Source: Nitrosopumilus sp. (lineage in GTDB: Archaea > Thermoproteota > Nitrososphaeria > Nitrososphaerales > Nitrosopumilaceae). Taken from it: DNA of 64,000 bases. The stretch lies in the NCBI RefSeq assembly GCF_025699125.1, contig NZ_JAILWC010000001.1, positions 662,204-726,203 of the forward strand, given 5' to 3'. This document shows positions 16,312-24,410 of the stretch, one piece after another; position 1 is the stretch's first letter, and the number at the start of each line of letters is the position of its first letter. Below the pieces are notes generated by a model. The model was not told the DNA's origin and did no database searches. It saw only the letters and a program-made list of their open reading frames with translations. The position numbers were made by a program, and so were the translations under genes.

Positions 16312-17142
16312 ATGAATGAGCAAGTAGGAAAAAGTGTCAGCAAAGGAAAAAAACTCATCACATTAGGATTCATAACAATTATTGCTCTATTCATATTGTA
16401 TGGAAGATACCAGGATCCAGAGCTTCTTACTCCCAGTGCAATTGATTCAATACAAAGAATCGCATATGGATTTTACATTACACTAGTTGCGGCATTTGGG
16501 GCCATTGCTTTTGGATTGTATCGTTATCATAAAGGGAAAGTGGAGGCTAATCAGAAAAATCTTTCAACAATAATCGCCTTAACAACATGGAATTCAAAAT
16601 CACGTAAAATTTTTGTTGCCACCTTTATTGGGTACGGCATATTTTTTTCGCTGGCATCAGGAACTCTTGTTTATCAACCAGAAGTTAATTTTGCAATTCA
16701 TTATGGTGCTACGATTCCATCAGGATTTATTGCGCCATGTTGTGATGGTCCAGGATACATGCCAAAGATAATCGTGTATCTGACTGAACATGTAGGTTTA
16801 CAAATTATTCCGATAAATTTAGTTTTACAGGTAATTGTGTCTTATTTGGTCGGATTAAACGCTGCAATTGCTGTAAGTGCATATGGAATATCAAAGAAAG
16901 GCAGAGGAGCAAGTACGATAGGAGCTGCAACAGGATTGTTTATTGCGTGTCCAACTTGTGCAGGGACATTTTTGTCAATATTTATTGGAACAGCTAGTGG
17001 AATAGCATTATCTATTGCATTAACTCAAATGCAGACATTATTTATTGCAGTTTCAATTCCAGTATTAATCATAACTCCATTTGTAATGGCAAAAAAATTG
17101 CAAAATTCAGATGGAAGTTGTAAAATAGATCCTAAACAATGA
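16312..17142 (+). CDS. Polytopic membrane protein with conserved Cys pairs
   Basis: 276 aa with about six to seven hydrophobic segments (LGFITIIALFILYGRY; GFYITLVAAFGAIAFGLY; FVATFIGYGIFFSLASGTLV; LQVIVSYLVGLNAAIAVSAY; and two near the C-terminus). Cysteines occur in pairs: APCCDGPG in a loop and ACPTCAGTF at the start of a late segment, possible metal or redox sites. No transporter family recognised. A GGAG ribosome-binding site lies about 9 nt before the ATG. Confidence 0.7.
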   Translation: MNEQVGKSVSKGKKLITLGFITIIALFILYGRYQDPELLTPSAIDSIQRIAYGFYITLVAAFGAIAFGLYRYHKGKVEANQKNLSTIIALTTWNSKSRKIFVATFIGYGIFFSLASGTLVYQPEVNFAIHYGATIPSGFIAPCCDGPGYMPKIIVYLTEHVGLQIIPINLVLQVIVSYLVGLNAAIAVSAYGISKKGRGASTIGAATGLFIACPTCAGTFLSIFIGTASGIALSIALTQMQTLFIAVSIPVLIITPFVMAKKLQNSDGSCKIDPKQ

Positions 17143-17386
17143 ATTTTTTGACTTCAGGAACCTTATGATTACCAATATCATAACCGTCCCGTCTTAGAAA
17201 TTTTAGAGTAAGTTTGTAGAGAAGTTCATCATGATCTACTTTTTCTAAAATTTCAGTCCATAAAACACGACCATTTGTTTCAATGTATTTTTTAAAGTCG
17301 GGATTCATAGATTCTGCAATTTCTTTACACTGATCAAATGTTTTTCCGTTTTTATAAGCACGAATCCGTCTATCACAACTATCCAT
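17132..17386 (-). CDS. Hypothetical protein, 84 aa
   Basis: Soluble basic protein starting MDSCDRRIRAYKNGKTFDQC, with helical NPDFKKYIETNGRVLWTEIL and KLTLKFLRRDGYDIG segments. Two Cys near the N-terminus. No motif identified. The end overlaps the membrane-protein gene at 16312 by 11 nt in convergent arrangement. Confidence 0.55.
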   Translation of the reverse strand: MDSCDRRIRAYKNGKTFDQCKEIAESMNPDFKKYIETNGRVLWTEILEKVDHDELLYKLTLKFLRRDGYDIGNHKVPEVKKFIV

Positions 17387-17463
17387 GTCTTACCATGGTA
17401 AAAATTTTAAATAAACTTAGTTTGTCAGGGTTCAAACAAATACTAGAATAATCTTCAGAAAAC

Positions 17464-17697
17464 ATGGGAATAAAATCACCTTCAGAATATGTGGATTTTT
17501 TCATAAATCTCAACATGGGAGAAAATGTCAGTTTGCTAAGTTTCATAAACAATGAAAAAAATGTTCTGAAAAAAAATTTAGAGTTGAAAAACATCAATAA
17601 AGAACCAATCAAAAAAGGAATAGAGATTTTGGAGCTATTAGTAAGAGAAATTAATGAGAATGGAGAAAAAGCAGTACTAGGAAAATATCAAAAATAG
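17464..17697 (+). CDS. Hypothetical helical protein, 77 aa
   Basis: Mostly helical, charged protein (SEYVDFFINLNMGENVSLLS, then KGIEILELLVREINENGEKA). It ends 14 nt before the winged-helix gene at 17712 on the same strand, so the two are probably co-transcribed. No known domain recognised. Confidence 0.6.
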   Translation: MGIKSPSEYVDFFINLNMGENVSLLSFINNEKNVLKKNLELKNINKEPIKKGIEILELLVREINENGEKAVLGKYQK

Positions 17698-17711
17698 TCC
17701 TGGGGAAAATT

Positions 17712-18278
17712 ATGGAAAAAAGTTCACAGATTATCAGAACGGAGATCATCAGAATTCTCAACGAAAATGGGAAAATTCGCGGTACAGAACTTGCGAGAAG
17801 GGTCATAGAAAAAATGGGTAATGAAAAAACAGTATACAGAGAAATTAGTGCATTAGTTGAAGCAGGAGAAATAGAGAAAAAAGTTCACAGCAGATCCCAC
17901 ATAGAATATGAATTGATAAATCTATACGAATCAGTAAACAATCAATTAAAAAGTCTACATAAGGAGATTGAAACAGTTTTTGAAGAAATAAAAAATTTCA
18001 CTATGATTAGTAAGGAAGAAAATTTTTCATTTCATGAAAGATTAAGATCAGTTATTCATTTAATACACATTGTGCAGTCAACGGATGGAATCATGAAGTT
18101 GCTATCATATTATCCAGCATTCAAGAAAGATAAAATGTTCTCACAGATAAATAGAAAGATAGAGGATTGCTGGAAAATAATCATGGACATTATTGCACAT
18201 CAGCCAGAAGAGGATTTTCTGAATGAGGTTCTGGCCAATTTAAGAATGCCACAAATAGACACTAGCAATGTTAACTAA
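17712..18278 (+). CDS. Winged-helix DNA-binding protein
   Basis: 188 aa. Residues 8-75 read as a winged helix: TEIIRILNENGKIRGTELAR, VIEKMGNEKTVYREISALVE and AGEIEKKVHSRSHIEYELI (wing). A long helical region follows (NNQLKSLHKEIETVFEEIKN), typical of dimerisation, then a helical bundle with HLIHIVQSTDGIMKLLSYYP. It resembles archaeal wHTH regulators with a coiled-coil dimer arm. Target genes unknown; an adjacent PIN-like gene (18271) converges with it, overlapping by 8 nt. Confidence 0.7.
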   Translation: MEKSSQIIRTEIIRILNENGKIRGTELARRVIEKMGNEKTVYREISALVEAGEIEKKVHSRSHIEYELINLYESVNNQLKSLHKEIETVFEEIKNFTMISKEENFSFHERLRSVIHLIHIVQSTDGIMKLLSYYPAFKKDKMFSQINRKIEDCWKIIMDIIAHQPEEDFLNEVLANLRMPQIDTSNVN

Positions 18279-18546
18279 AATTTTTTAATTTTTCCACTAT
18301 CACTTTAAGAATTTCTTCATCATCAAGAAGAATAAGAGGAAAATTATTTTCATCGCTTGCTTTACGAAATTCTGTATCTTTTGTTACAATGATCATGTCG
18401 TTTTCACGAGCGTAATTAATAATAGAATAGTCTGATCCTAGCTTCTTTCCTTCCCTCTGTAATTTTCTTACACTTTGAGCATCATATCCTAAATTGATTA
18501 ACCGTTCATCCATTCCATCTAGGTTTTCATCTACAAGAATTTTCAT
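18271..18546 (-). CDS. DUF5615 PIN-like protein
   Basis: 91 aa with the DUF5615 pattern: MKILVDENLDGMDERLINLG at the start (acidic D6, E7), central DYSIINYARENDMIIVTKDT with the D-T/S-D-F motif of PIN-like domains, and PLILLDDEEILKVIVEKL at the end. These proteins are predicted RNases and are often toxin-like or partnered with a small antitoxin; no partner is evident, unless the convergent wHTH gene plays that part. Activity is inferred. Confidence 0.8.
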   Translation of the reverse strand: MKILVDENLDGMDERLINLGYDAQSVRKLQREGKKLGSDYSIINYARENDMIIVTKDTEFRKASDENNFPLILLDDEEILKVIVEKLKNFS

Positions 18547-18630
18547 AAAAATTACTAAGTTAAATTCAATATTAGTGTAAATAAATCATGAATGTCAAAT
18601 ACTTATTTTCAATGAAATTGTTTATTGTTC

Positions 18631-18864
18631 ATGGATGAGAAAAAAGAAGATAAATCAGCAGAGTCATTGAAGAACCATATTGTGTATTACAGGTCTTTAA
18701 CTAAAGTAATTTCAAATATTAAAAAAGAAAAAGAACAGGAAAAAGAATTGGCAATCAAAGAACATCTAGAAAATAGAATTGAAGCCATGGAAAAAGACAG
18801 AAAACGAATAAGAGACATGTTTCCAGAAATTAAGGAAGAGGAATGGAATGGCAACACCAACTGA
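18631..18864 (+). CDS. Small coiled-coil protein, paralogue of 13220 gene
   Basis: 77 aa. Start set at ATG 18631 rather than the TTG two codons earlier. Long charged helix (LTKVISNIKKEKEQEKELAI and KEHLENRIEAMEKDRKRIRD) ending MFPEIKEEEWNG. Shares the Y-R-S-L-x-K start and R-x-MFP end with the protein at 13220. The next gene begins 17 nt inside its end, so translation is probably coupled. Function unknown. Confidence 0.65.
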   Translation: MDEKKEDKSAESLKNHIVYYRSLTKVISNIKKEKEQEKELAIKEHLENRIEAMEKDRKRIRDMFPEIKEEEWNGNTN

Positions 18865-19054
18865 AAAAAATCACAATAAACATCTAGACTTACTCCAGGA
18901 TTATAAAATTCACTTAATAAAATACATTGAAGAATTAGAAAAATTGGACAAGCAGTCAGAATTTGCAAAAAAATGGAACGAGGCGACAGTTAAGGAAAGA
19001 AAGTATGAAGTGCAGGTAGTAGACAAGATAATCAAAAATTTAATCAGATTTTAG
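18848..19054 (+). CDS. Small helical protein, 68 aa
   Basis: Charged helical protein (HLDLLQDYKIHLIKYIEELE, then KKWNEATVKERKYEVQVVDK). It starts at ATG 18848 inside the last codons of the coiled-coil gene at 18631, in another frame, suggesting the two products are made together and may interact. No motif recognised. Confidence 0.6.
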   Translation: MATPTEKNHNKHLDLLQDYKIHLIKYIEELEKLDKQSEFAKKWNEATVKERKYEVQVVDKIIKNLIRF

Positions 19055-19396
19055 ACGATGTTTTTGGGTTAAATCATAAAGAGAGTTACAAAAATCATCA
19101 AGATGTTCTATCGACACCCCATCAAACCAAGCCAGTTCATTATCAATACTGAAATTTGTAAAATCTGTAGACATGTTTAGGAATTTTATTTCTTTATCAA
19201 ATAATTTTTTGATTTCTACCAATCCTTTATCTGTTATTTCATAATTACACGTAATCAAATCAATCTGAACATAATAATTTCCATGGCGAGGATTAATTTT
19301 TGCCTTAATGAAAGGTTTGTTTAGCTGTTGGCATTCCTTGTAATGTTTATCATACTCAAACATCTTTGAATCGCCAATATACTTGTGAAATGTCAT
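19040..19396 (-). CDS. Hypothetical protein, 118 aa
   Basis: Soluble protein with a mixed alpha/beta pattern: KAKINPRHGNYYVQIDLITC, then DKGLVEIKKLFDKEIKFLNM and a C-terminal ELAWFDGVSIEHLDDFCNSL. No family recognised. Convergent with 18848 (15-nt overlap). Confidence 0.6.
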   Translation of the reverse strand: MTFHKYIGDSKMFEYDKHYKECQQLNKPFIKAKINPRHGNYYVQIDLITCNYEITDKGLVEIKKLFDKEIKFLNMSTDFTNFSIDNELAWFDGVSIEHLDDFCNSLYDLTQKHRLKSD

Positions 19397-19423
19397 AATT
19401 TTTTTAAAAATTTGGTATCGAGT

Positions 19424-19804
19424 CTAAATTTCAAATGTAATTTTCTTAATACGTGTAATTAATCGGATTTTTGTATCAATTGGCATTTCTGGCTCCATTG
19501 TAAAATACACAATATTTCTTTTTGTGTAAATAACCATTTGAGATACTTTTTCTCTTTCAACGTGCACATATCGTACTTTACCAAGAGAACGATCAAATTC
19601 CTTTCGCATTGATCTTCTTTGTGCAACTTGTTTGCAGAAATGTTCTTCTTCTTTTTGGGTTTTAAGGCTAGTTTTGCCTGTTTTCATGATTGCTTCTCGA
19701 ATGTTACCTTTTGGATCAATAATAGCTGCAAATCTCATTTTTGGATCTAAATTTAGAATTTTCTGAACAATTTCTAAATAATCAAATTTTGTTGCGGTTG
19801 CCAT
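19424..19804 (-). CDS. DUF6659-like (Roadblock-like) protein
   Basis: 126 aa. Start set at ATG 19804 (MATATKFDYLEIVQKILNLD) because the upstream extension is hydrophobic and overlaps the divergent methyltransferase gene. The body is DPKMRFAAIIDPKGNIREAI, a KEEEHFCKQVAQRRSMRKEF segment, the sequence SLGKVRYVHVEREKVSQMVI and then TRIKKITFEI. The protein at 41177 has the same layout (RYAALLDESGMILAGG, RVSKRKKFDNELGHVKYSAS), so they are paralogues. This resembles DUF6659, common in Thaumarchaeota; a ligand or signalling role is likely but unproven. Confidence 0.7.
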   Translation of the reverse strand: MATATKFDYLEIVQKILNLDPKMRFAAIIDPKGNIREAIMKTGKTSLKTQKEEEHFCKQVAQRRSMRKEFDRSLGKVRYVHVEREKVSQMVIYTKRNIVYFTMEPEMPIDTKIRLITRIKKITFEI

Positions 19805-19908
19805 ATCTAGTGTGAAAAATATTTTTGCTAAATATAAGCTATCAAAATATTTCAAAAACATGCAATATGGAAAAGTATAGTTAAATCCATTTGAAACCTT
19901 ACAAAAGC

Positions 19909-20526
19909 ATGAAAGAGTCAATTTTCAATACTCTTAATGAGTTAGAAGTACAATCCACCCTTGAAAAATCAAGAATAGTAGATACATTGCCTGAGAATAG
20001 AATGCTTGCAATTACTAAAGAAACGGGAGAATTACTAAACATGCTTTTACGCCTAAAAAATGCCAAAAATATGTTAGAAATAGGTACATCAATAGGATAT
20101 TCATCAATATGGTGTGCAGAGGCAATTTTAGAACAAGCAGGCAAGGTAATCACAATAGAGCAAAACCCAAGTAAGATAAAGAGGGCAGAAGAAAATTTTC
20201 GAAAAGCAGAGATCCAAGATGCAGTTGAAATCAAGGAAGGCAATGCACTAGACATTCTAAGCAAAATGAATTGCACGGATAAATACAAAGAATATTTTGA
20301 TTTTGTTTTAATTGATGCAGATAAAGAAAACATAATCAAGTATTTTGATTTAATACTTCCAATGGTTTCTGTAGGAGGAATTATAGTCACAGACAATATG
20401 ATATACCCAGAAAAATATCGTGAACATATGAAAAAATTTTCAAATTATTTGAAAGAGAATCCAGGTCTCAACACCATAACATCAAATATTGGAAATGGCG
20501 AAGAAATCACAATCAAAGTAAGATAA
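19909..20526 (+). CDS. SAM-dependent O-methyltransferase family protein
   Basis: 205 aa from ATG 19909 (the TTG at 19891 adds six residues). Class I Rossmann fold: motif I NMLEIGTSIGYSSIWCAEAI, then GKVITIEQNPSKIKRAEENF, AVEIKEGNALDIL, and FDFVLIDADKENIIKYFDLI with GGIIVTDNMIYPEK. The D-A-D and D-N positions match the metal-dependent catechol O-methyltransferase/caffeoyl-CoA group. Substrate not predictable. Divergent from the DUF6659-like gene. Confidence 0.85.
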   Translation: MKESIFNTLNELEVQSTLEKSRIVDTLPENRMLAITKETGELLNMLLRLKNAKNMLEIGTSIGYSSIWCAEAILEQAGKVITIEQNPSKIKRAEENFRKAEIQDAVEIKEGNALDILSKMNCTDKYKEYFDFVLIDADKENIIKYFDLILPMVSVGGIIVTDNMIYPEKYREHMKKFSNYLKENPGLNTITSNIGNGEEITIKVR

Positions 20527-21942
20527 TCATTTTTTTGCTGTTTTCTTGTCAGGAGATTTTTTACTAGGTTTTAATTTTTTCTCGATAGATTTTAGCTTCT
20601 TGTTTTTATCATCAATTTGTTTTTTAATTTTTTCCTGTTCAGACTTTAGTTTTTGATTTTTGATTTTTATTTGCTGTTCAATTTTATCACGCTTCTTTTT
20701 AAGGGATTCAAATAACTTTTCTTCTTTTTTAAGTTGTGTGTTTAATTTAATTTGTGATTTTAATTTGTCTTTCTCTTCTTGAGTCTTTTTTGATATTAGT
20801 TCTTTTTCTTTGGATATTGTATTGATTAAGTTTAGTCGTTCTTCTTTAGCAGAAATCAATTCTGCCTCTTGTTTTTTGAGAATTTTTTTAAGTTTTTCAG
20901 ATTCTGTAAATTTTGCCTTTTCTTGATTAACTTGAGAAACAATATCTTTGTAATCTTTCTTAGTTTTTTCGAATTCTGCTTGTCTTAGTTTGATGTCGTG
21001 TGCGATTCTAGCCTGCTCTGCTAGGCGTGATTTTTGCTCCTCAGCCATTTGTGTTAGCAACATCTGTTCTTTTTGAACCTGCTTTTCAATTTCTTCTTGG
21101 TCAAGTTGTGCTTGAACTAGTTGTTTTTTTTGTTCATTGAGATCTCTTGTGATTTTAGTTTTTTCGACATCAATTTTTTTAATTATTTGTTCTCTTTCCT
21201 TTTTTACTTTAGATAATTCTTCCTTTTGAGAGATAATTTCTTGTGACAGTTTTGTTTGAGTTTCGATTCTTAGTCTTTCGTCTTTAATTTGTGATTCAAG
21301 AGAGGATTTTTCATTAGTAATTTTTTGCTCATATTCTTTTCTATGAGATATCAACTGTGTTAATTTTGAGCGCTGGTGATTTATTTCGTCGGAAATCTTT
21401 TCTTGTTGTTCAATTTTTGCCTCTTCATTTTTTATATCTGCATTTATTTCTGTTAGTTCATTAGAATTATTTTTCGGATTCCATCCCTTTGGCATACTTC
21501 CTCTAATCTCATTGTTTGGTTCAATATTAGAAACAATTTCTTTTGGAGGGGGTGAAAATACAATTTCTTTCTTTTCTTCTACAGGTTTAATTTGAGTATC
21601 TGAGTTTAATTTTGATTCAAGATAAGATACATCGGAATGATAAAGAGATTTGTTACTTTCAAGCGTGTCATAGATGTGTTGCAATCTCCCAGGATCTCCG
21701 TTTCCCGAATCAATTAGTTCTTGAATTTTTGGGAGAAGAGCATTTTCTTTTTTAACTGAATCGTCATCAATTGAAAATGAAGAATTCAACTTACTTTCTA
21801 AATAGACCTGATCTGAGCGGTACAGAGGACGGCTACTTTTCAAATATTCAAGTATATGATACAATCTGCCGGCATCACCATTGCCAGTATCAATTAATGA
21901 CTCTACTTTTTGAATTGTTTCTGTCAGGGTCAGTTGTTTCAA
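20527..21942 (-). CDS. Long coiled-coil protein with two N-terminal GNGD repeats
   Basis: 471 aa. Two copies of a ~45-aa module lie at about residues 10-56 and 66-113: SLIDTGNGDAGRLYHILEYL...YLESKLNS and ELIDSGNGDPGRLQHIYDTL...YLESKLNS. A related module starts the protein at 39270. From about residue 160 to the end is a continuous, Lys/Glu/Gln-rich coiled coil with a basic tail (KKSPDKKTAKK) that could contact nucleic acid. No ATPase head is present, so it is not an SMC/Rad50 protein. Scaffold or structural role inferred. Confidence 0.75.
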   Translation of the reverse strand: MKQLTLTETIQKVESLIDTGNGDAGRLYHILEYLKSSRPLYRSDQVYLESKLNSSFSIDDDSVKKENALLPKIQELIDSGNGDPGRLQHIYDTLESNKSLYHSDVSYLESKLNSDTQIKPVEEKKEIVFSPPPKEIVSNIEPNNEIRGSMPKGWNPKNNSNELTEINADIKNEEAKIEQQEKISDEINHQRSKLTQLISHRKEYEQKITNEKSSLESQIKDERLRIETQTKLSQEIISQKEELSKVKKEREQIIKKIDVEKTKITRDLNEQKKQLVQAQLDQEEIEKQVQKEQMLLTQMAEEQKSRLAEQARIAHDIKLRQAEFEKTKKDYKDIVSQVNQEKAKFTESEKLKKILKKQEAELISAKEERLNLINTISKEKELISKKTQEEKDKLKSQIKLNTQLKKEEKLFESLKKKRDKIEQQIKIKNQKLKSEQEKIKKQIDDKNKKLKSIEKKLKPSKKSPDKKTAKK

Positions 21943-22137
21943 ATTGTTGTCACTCTTTTGATTATTTTTTATATAATTTGGTAAAGATAACTGTTTAAAA
22001 AAAATTCACACGTACATGAATTTTAGGTGATTAAGATCCAAAATGCAGCGCAGATTGGTATCCACGATATCATTATTCCTTGAAGTATTTCATGTTAAGA
22101 TATTGTTGTTTATTAATCAGAAATAATTATCGCTAAT

Positions 22138-22365
22138 ATGAAATCAGGATTTGTAGTAATTATTATTGGAGTAGTCATGTTTGTTGCTGGACTTGTGATG
22201 TTTTATTCAATAGAACTTGGTCAAACAGATCCTGTTTTGAGATTAGTAAAAAATATTGGAACGTTCACAGGCCTTTTAGGAATGGGTGTAACGCTAGCTG
22301 GAATTTTATTAAATATAATTAGTAAAAATCAACCGCCCATCCAAGAAAATTCTGAAATCGAATAA
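22138..22365 (+). CDS. Small two-span membrane protein, 75 aa
   Basis: Two hydrophobic segments (FVVIIIGVVMFVAGLVMFYS and TGLLGMGVTLAGILLNIISK) separated by a short polar loop, ending in a polar tail NQPPIQENSEIE. No motif. Stands alone between a divergent coiled-coil gene and the gene at 22442. Confidence 0.65.
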   Translation: MKSGFVVIIIGVVMFVAGLVMFYSIELGQTDPVLRLVKNIGTFTGLLGMGVTLAGILLNIISKNQPPIQENSEIE

Positions 22366-22441
22366 TACAGATATTTTGTTATCGAAATCATTGTTTGAGA
22401 CAATAACTAAATTATAATATGTAAAAAGAAAACATTTTGGA

Positions 22442-22867
22442 ATGTCTGAAAAAATTTGGCTGGGTGCAATTTATTTAAAAGATGAGGGAGGGTACGAGAT
22501 AATCATAAAATCGTTGAAACATTATAGAAACAGATTAAAAACTATGGGCAACAGTCCAGAACTAAAAAATGCCGCTGCAATGTTCGCATCGGTATTAAAT
22601 CAGCAAGCAATGAAGACAATCCCAGTAATTGATGAAACAATTAAAAAAATTCAAGACAATTTACACGATATTCAATCTATTTCTAAATTAAGTGAAGACA
22701 TTCCATTTTTAGAAAAGGCCCTATCTTGTTATGAGGCAGACATTAACAAAGCAGAAGATACAGGACACGAATATTTTGTCAATCTAGTTGGAAATATGAT
22801 AGAAGCAAGGAATGATCGAAATTCAATCAAAGTTGCATTACGTAAAATAAAAAAGTTTTCAGAATAA
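22442..22867 (+). CDS. Hypothetical helical protein, 141 aa
   Basis: Soluble and mostly helical. It begins MSEKIWLGAIYLKDEGGYEI and contains LKNAAAMFASVLNQQAMKTI and SCYEADINKAEDTGHEYFVN. Convergent with and 2 nt from the gene at 22870. No motif recognised. Confidence 0.65.
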   Translation: MSEKIWLGAIYLKDEGGYEIIIKSLKHYRNRLKTMGNSPELKNAAAMFASVLNQQAMKTIPVIDETIKKIQDNLHDIQSISKLSEDIPFLEKALSCYEADINKAEDTGHEYFVNLVGNMIEARNDRNSIKVALRKIKKFSE

Positions 22868-22869
22868 TC

Positions 22870-23115
22870 TCACAAACCTTGCAAATACCAGTCCAAGTAA
22901 GGAGCTAACGCTTTGCATTGTTTTATTTTTTCAGATTCATCGTCAATTTGCATTATCTTTTGAATTTTACCTTGAAGATACTCAGATGTCAGTTCACTTT
23001 TAAATTCAGGCATTATTTTGTTTAAAATTTCAAGAATTTCCTCAGAAGGCGTACTCTCAAAATTCCTCATTATGCGATTGACTTGTTCTTCCAAAGTCAC
23101 AAAAACTAGTTTCAA
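22870..23115 (-). CDS. Hypothetical helical protein, 81 aa
   Basis: All-helical small protein (EEQVNRIMRNFESTPSEEIL, then ELTSEYLQGKIQKIMQIDDE) with an aromatic end APYLDWYLQGL. No motif assigned. Lies downstream of the gene at 23139 on the same strand, with a 23-nt gap. Confidence 0.6.
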   Translation of the reverse strand: MKLVFVTLEEQVNRIMRNFESTPSEEILEILNKIMPEFKSELTSEYLQGKIQKIMQIDDESEKIKQCKALAPYLDWYLQGL

Positions 23116-23138
23116 AATCCCTTTATTATTTTATACAT

Positions 23139-23366
23139 CTAAAGAATATCGTCATCATTCCAAGTAAGACGAAATTTTCCAGTAACTCTAAACATATTGA
23201 GTTTTCCACCTTCCTTAAAGCGAAGTTTGTATGATTTGTGGGAGTCATCCTCGATATCTATACTCACACCATCTTTGACAGTCTGAAAAACAATAGGATT
23301 GTTTGAAATTTGTTTCCATTCATTCTCAGCAAAATCAAGATAGAATTTAGTGTACAGCAATCCCAT
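23139..23366 (-). CDS. Hypothetical beta-rich protein, 75 aa
   Basis: Predicted beta strands dominate: GLLYTKFYLDFAENEWKQIS, VKDGVSIDIEDDSHKSYKLR and KLNMFRVTGKFRLTWNDDD. No Cys. Possibly in a short transcript with 22870. Function not recognised. Confidence 0.6.
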   Translation of the reverse strand: MGLLYTKFYLDFAENEWKQISNNPIVFQTVKDGVSIDIEDDSHKSYKLRFKEGGKLNMFRVTGKFRLTWNDDDIL

Positions 23367-23409
23367 AATGATTGATGTATCTACCTGAATAAATAACTAG
23401 ATGAGTAGT

Positions 23410-23985
23410 CTATTTCAATAAATTTTTGGGTAGGATAGATCCCAAATAACTTGTAATTGCTGGAAAAAGGATTTCAGAATCACGATCATTTCTTGTTATT
23501 TCAAACACATTGTGAATTAACTGTTGAATTGTCAGATGTTCATCACGGTACAGGGTTTTCTTAGGATTTTTAGCAGCATCCAAAATTGTAAACCCATTGT
23601 CAGTCTCCAATAAATTTCTCAATAGTGAATTCACTATGTTTATTTTCTCATCAATGTCCTTGTGTGGAAAATCAGTATTCAATCTCTTGATTTGTAACTT
23701 TAAATCATGAAAAGAATTTGTCGTATTTCTTTCAACTAGATGTTGAGATTTGGACGCGTAATTATTTGAAGGCAAGTAAAATTTCATATTTGCTTTTGTT
23801 TGAACTGTGATGATCTCTTTTTCAATTAACATATCTCGTGTCTTTTCAAATGTGGTTTTGGCCATAAATTCAGGAACAATCAATTTAATCAAGGCATTGT
23901 GATGTAAATCAGGATTGTCTCGGATTATCTGAAAAACTATCCTTTCACGCTCATATGATTCTAGGTTAGGCTCATTATGACTCAT
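23410..23985 (-). CDS. Winged-helix-like transcriptional regulator
   Basis: 191 aa. The first 70 residues look like a winged helix: RERIVFQIIRDNPDLHHNAL, then KLIVPEFMAKTTFEKTRDML and EKEIITVQTKANMKFYLPS (wing). The C-terminal part is helical (LKLQIKRLNTDFPHKDIDEK) and may mediate dimerisation. A perfect 12-bp palindrome lies 7 nt upstream of the start codon, consistent with autoregulation. Family assignment is from fold pattern only. Confidence 0.65.
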   Translation of the reverse strand: MSHNEPNLESYERERIVFQIIRDNPDLHHNALIKLIVPEFMAKTTFEKTRDMLIEKEIITVQTKANMKFYLPSNNYASKSQHLVERNTTNSFHDLKLQIKRLNTDFPHKDIDEKINIVNSLLRNLLETDNGFTILDAAKNPKKTLYRDEHLTIQQLIHNVFEITRNDRDSEILFPAITSYLGSILPKNLLK

Positions 23986-23991
23986 TTTATC

Positions 23992-24003
23992 TAGGTCGAC
24001 CTA
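23992..24003. promoter_or_regulatory. Palindromic operator candidate TAGGTCGACCTA
   Basis: Perfect 12-bp inverted repeat placed 7 nt before the ATG (23985) of the winged-helix gene at 23410. A related half-site CTAGGTTAGG occurs inside the coding start at 23961-23970 and TATTAGGAAGG just beyond. Position over the expected transcription start suits a repressor site. Binding protein inferred to be the adjacent regulator. Confidence 0.45.
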
Positions 24004-24118
24004 TATTAGGAAGGTTGTCTATAAATCAATGTCGGTAAAAATTCAGAGAAATCGCCATAGACATCAAATAGAAATTTTGAAATTCAGATTTGCATGCACA
24101 TTACAAACAAAATGACGG

Positions 24119-24142
24119 ATAAATGGAAAAATGTCCATTTAT
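24119..24142. other. Hairpin with 9-bp arms
   Basis: ATAAATGGA (24119-24127), 6-nt loop, TCCATTTAT (24134-24142), followed by TTTTTC on the plus strand. Two more AAATGGA elements occur at 24166-24180 in a tandem TGGAGATAAA repeat. It lies in the non-coding stretch between the regulator at 23410 and the remnant at 24276. Could be a terminator; no upstream plus-strand gene is seen, so its role is unclear. Confidence 0.35.
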
Positions 24143-24275
24143 TTTTCAAAAGCCAGGCACAAATTAAATGGAGATAAATGGAGATAAAAAAAATTTGAAA
24201 AAATACCTACAAACTGCAATAAATACAGCTATTCCTGAAATGTAAGGATCTTTTCCATCAAAAATACCATCACTG

Positions 24276-24410
24276 CTACCGACATCTAAAATTTCTGTAT
24301 CTTTGTCCGCCATTTTTTAGAATTATTTTGGAATCTTTGAGTGAAATTGATACTCCGTAACCTCGAAGAAGTTTAACGTTGTAATGATTTTTCTTGCCTT
24401 TGAGAGTCAA
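24276..24410 (-). pseudogene. Possible remnant of a Cas1-like N-terminal domain
   Basis: A 44-codon minus frame opens at a TTG overlapping the stop of the SnoaL-like gene (TTGA). It translates to LTLKGKKNHYNVKLLRGYGV followed by SISLKDSKIILKNGG, then degenerate residues and a stop. The HYNVKLLRGYGVSISLKDSK string resembles the N-terminal beta-sandwich of archaeal Cas1, including solo and casposon Cas1. Nothing downstream continues a Cas1 frame; another frame gives an unrelated 49-codon ORF (24164-24313). The position just beyond aEF-2 matters because thaumarchaeal casposons have been reported at the 3' end of that gene. Similarity is by eye and short. Confidence 0.4.

Noticed and set aside
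24164-24313. 49-codon minus frame starting MADKDTEILDVGSSD
   Set aside because: Overlaps the Cas1-like remnant in another frame and ends in low-complexity hydrophobic residues; more likely part of decayed sequence than a gene.
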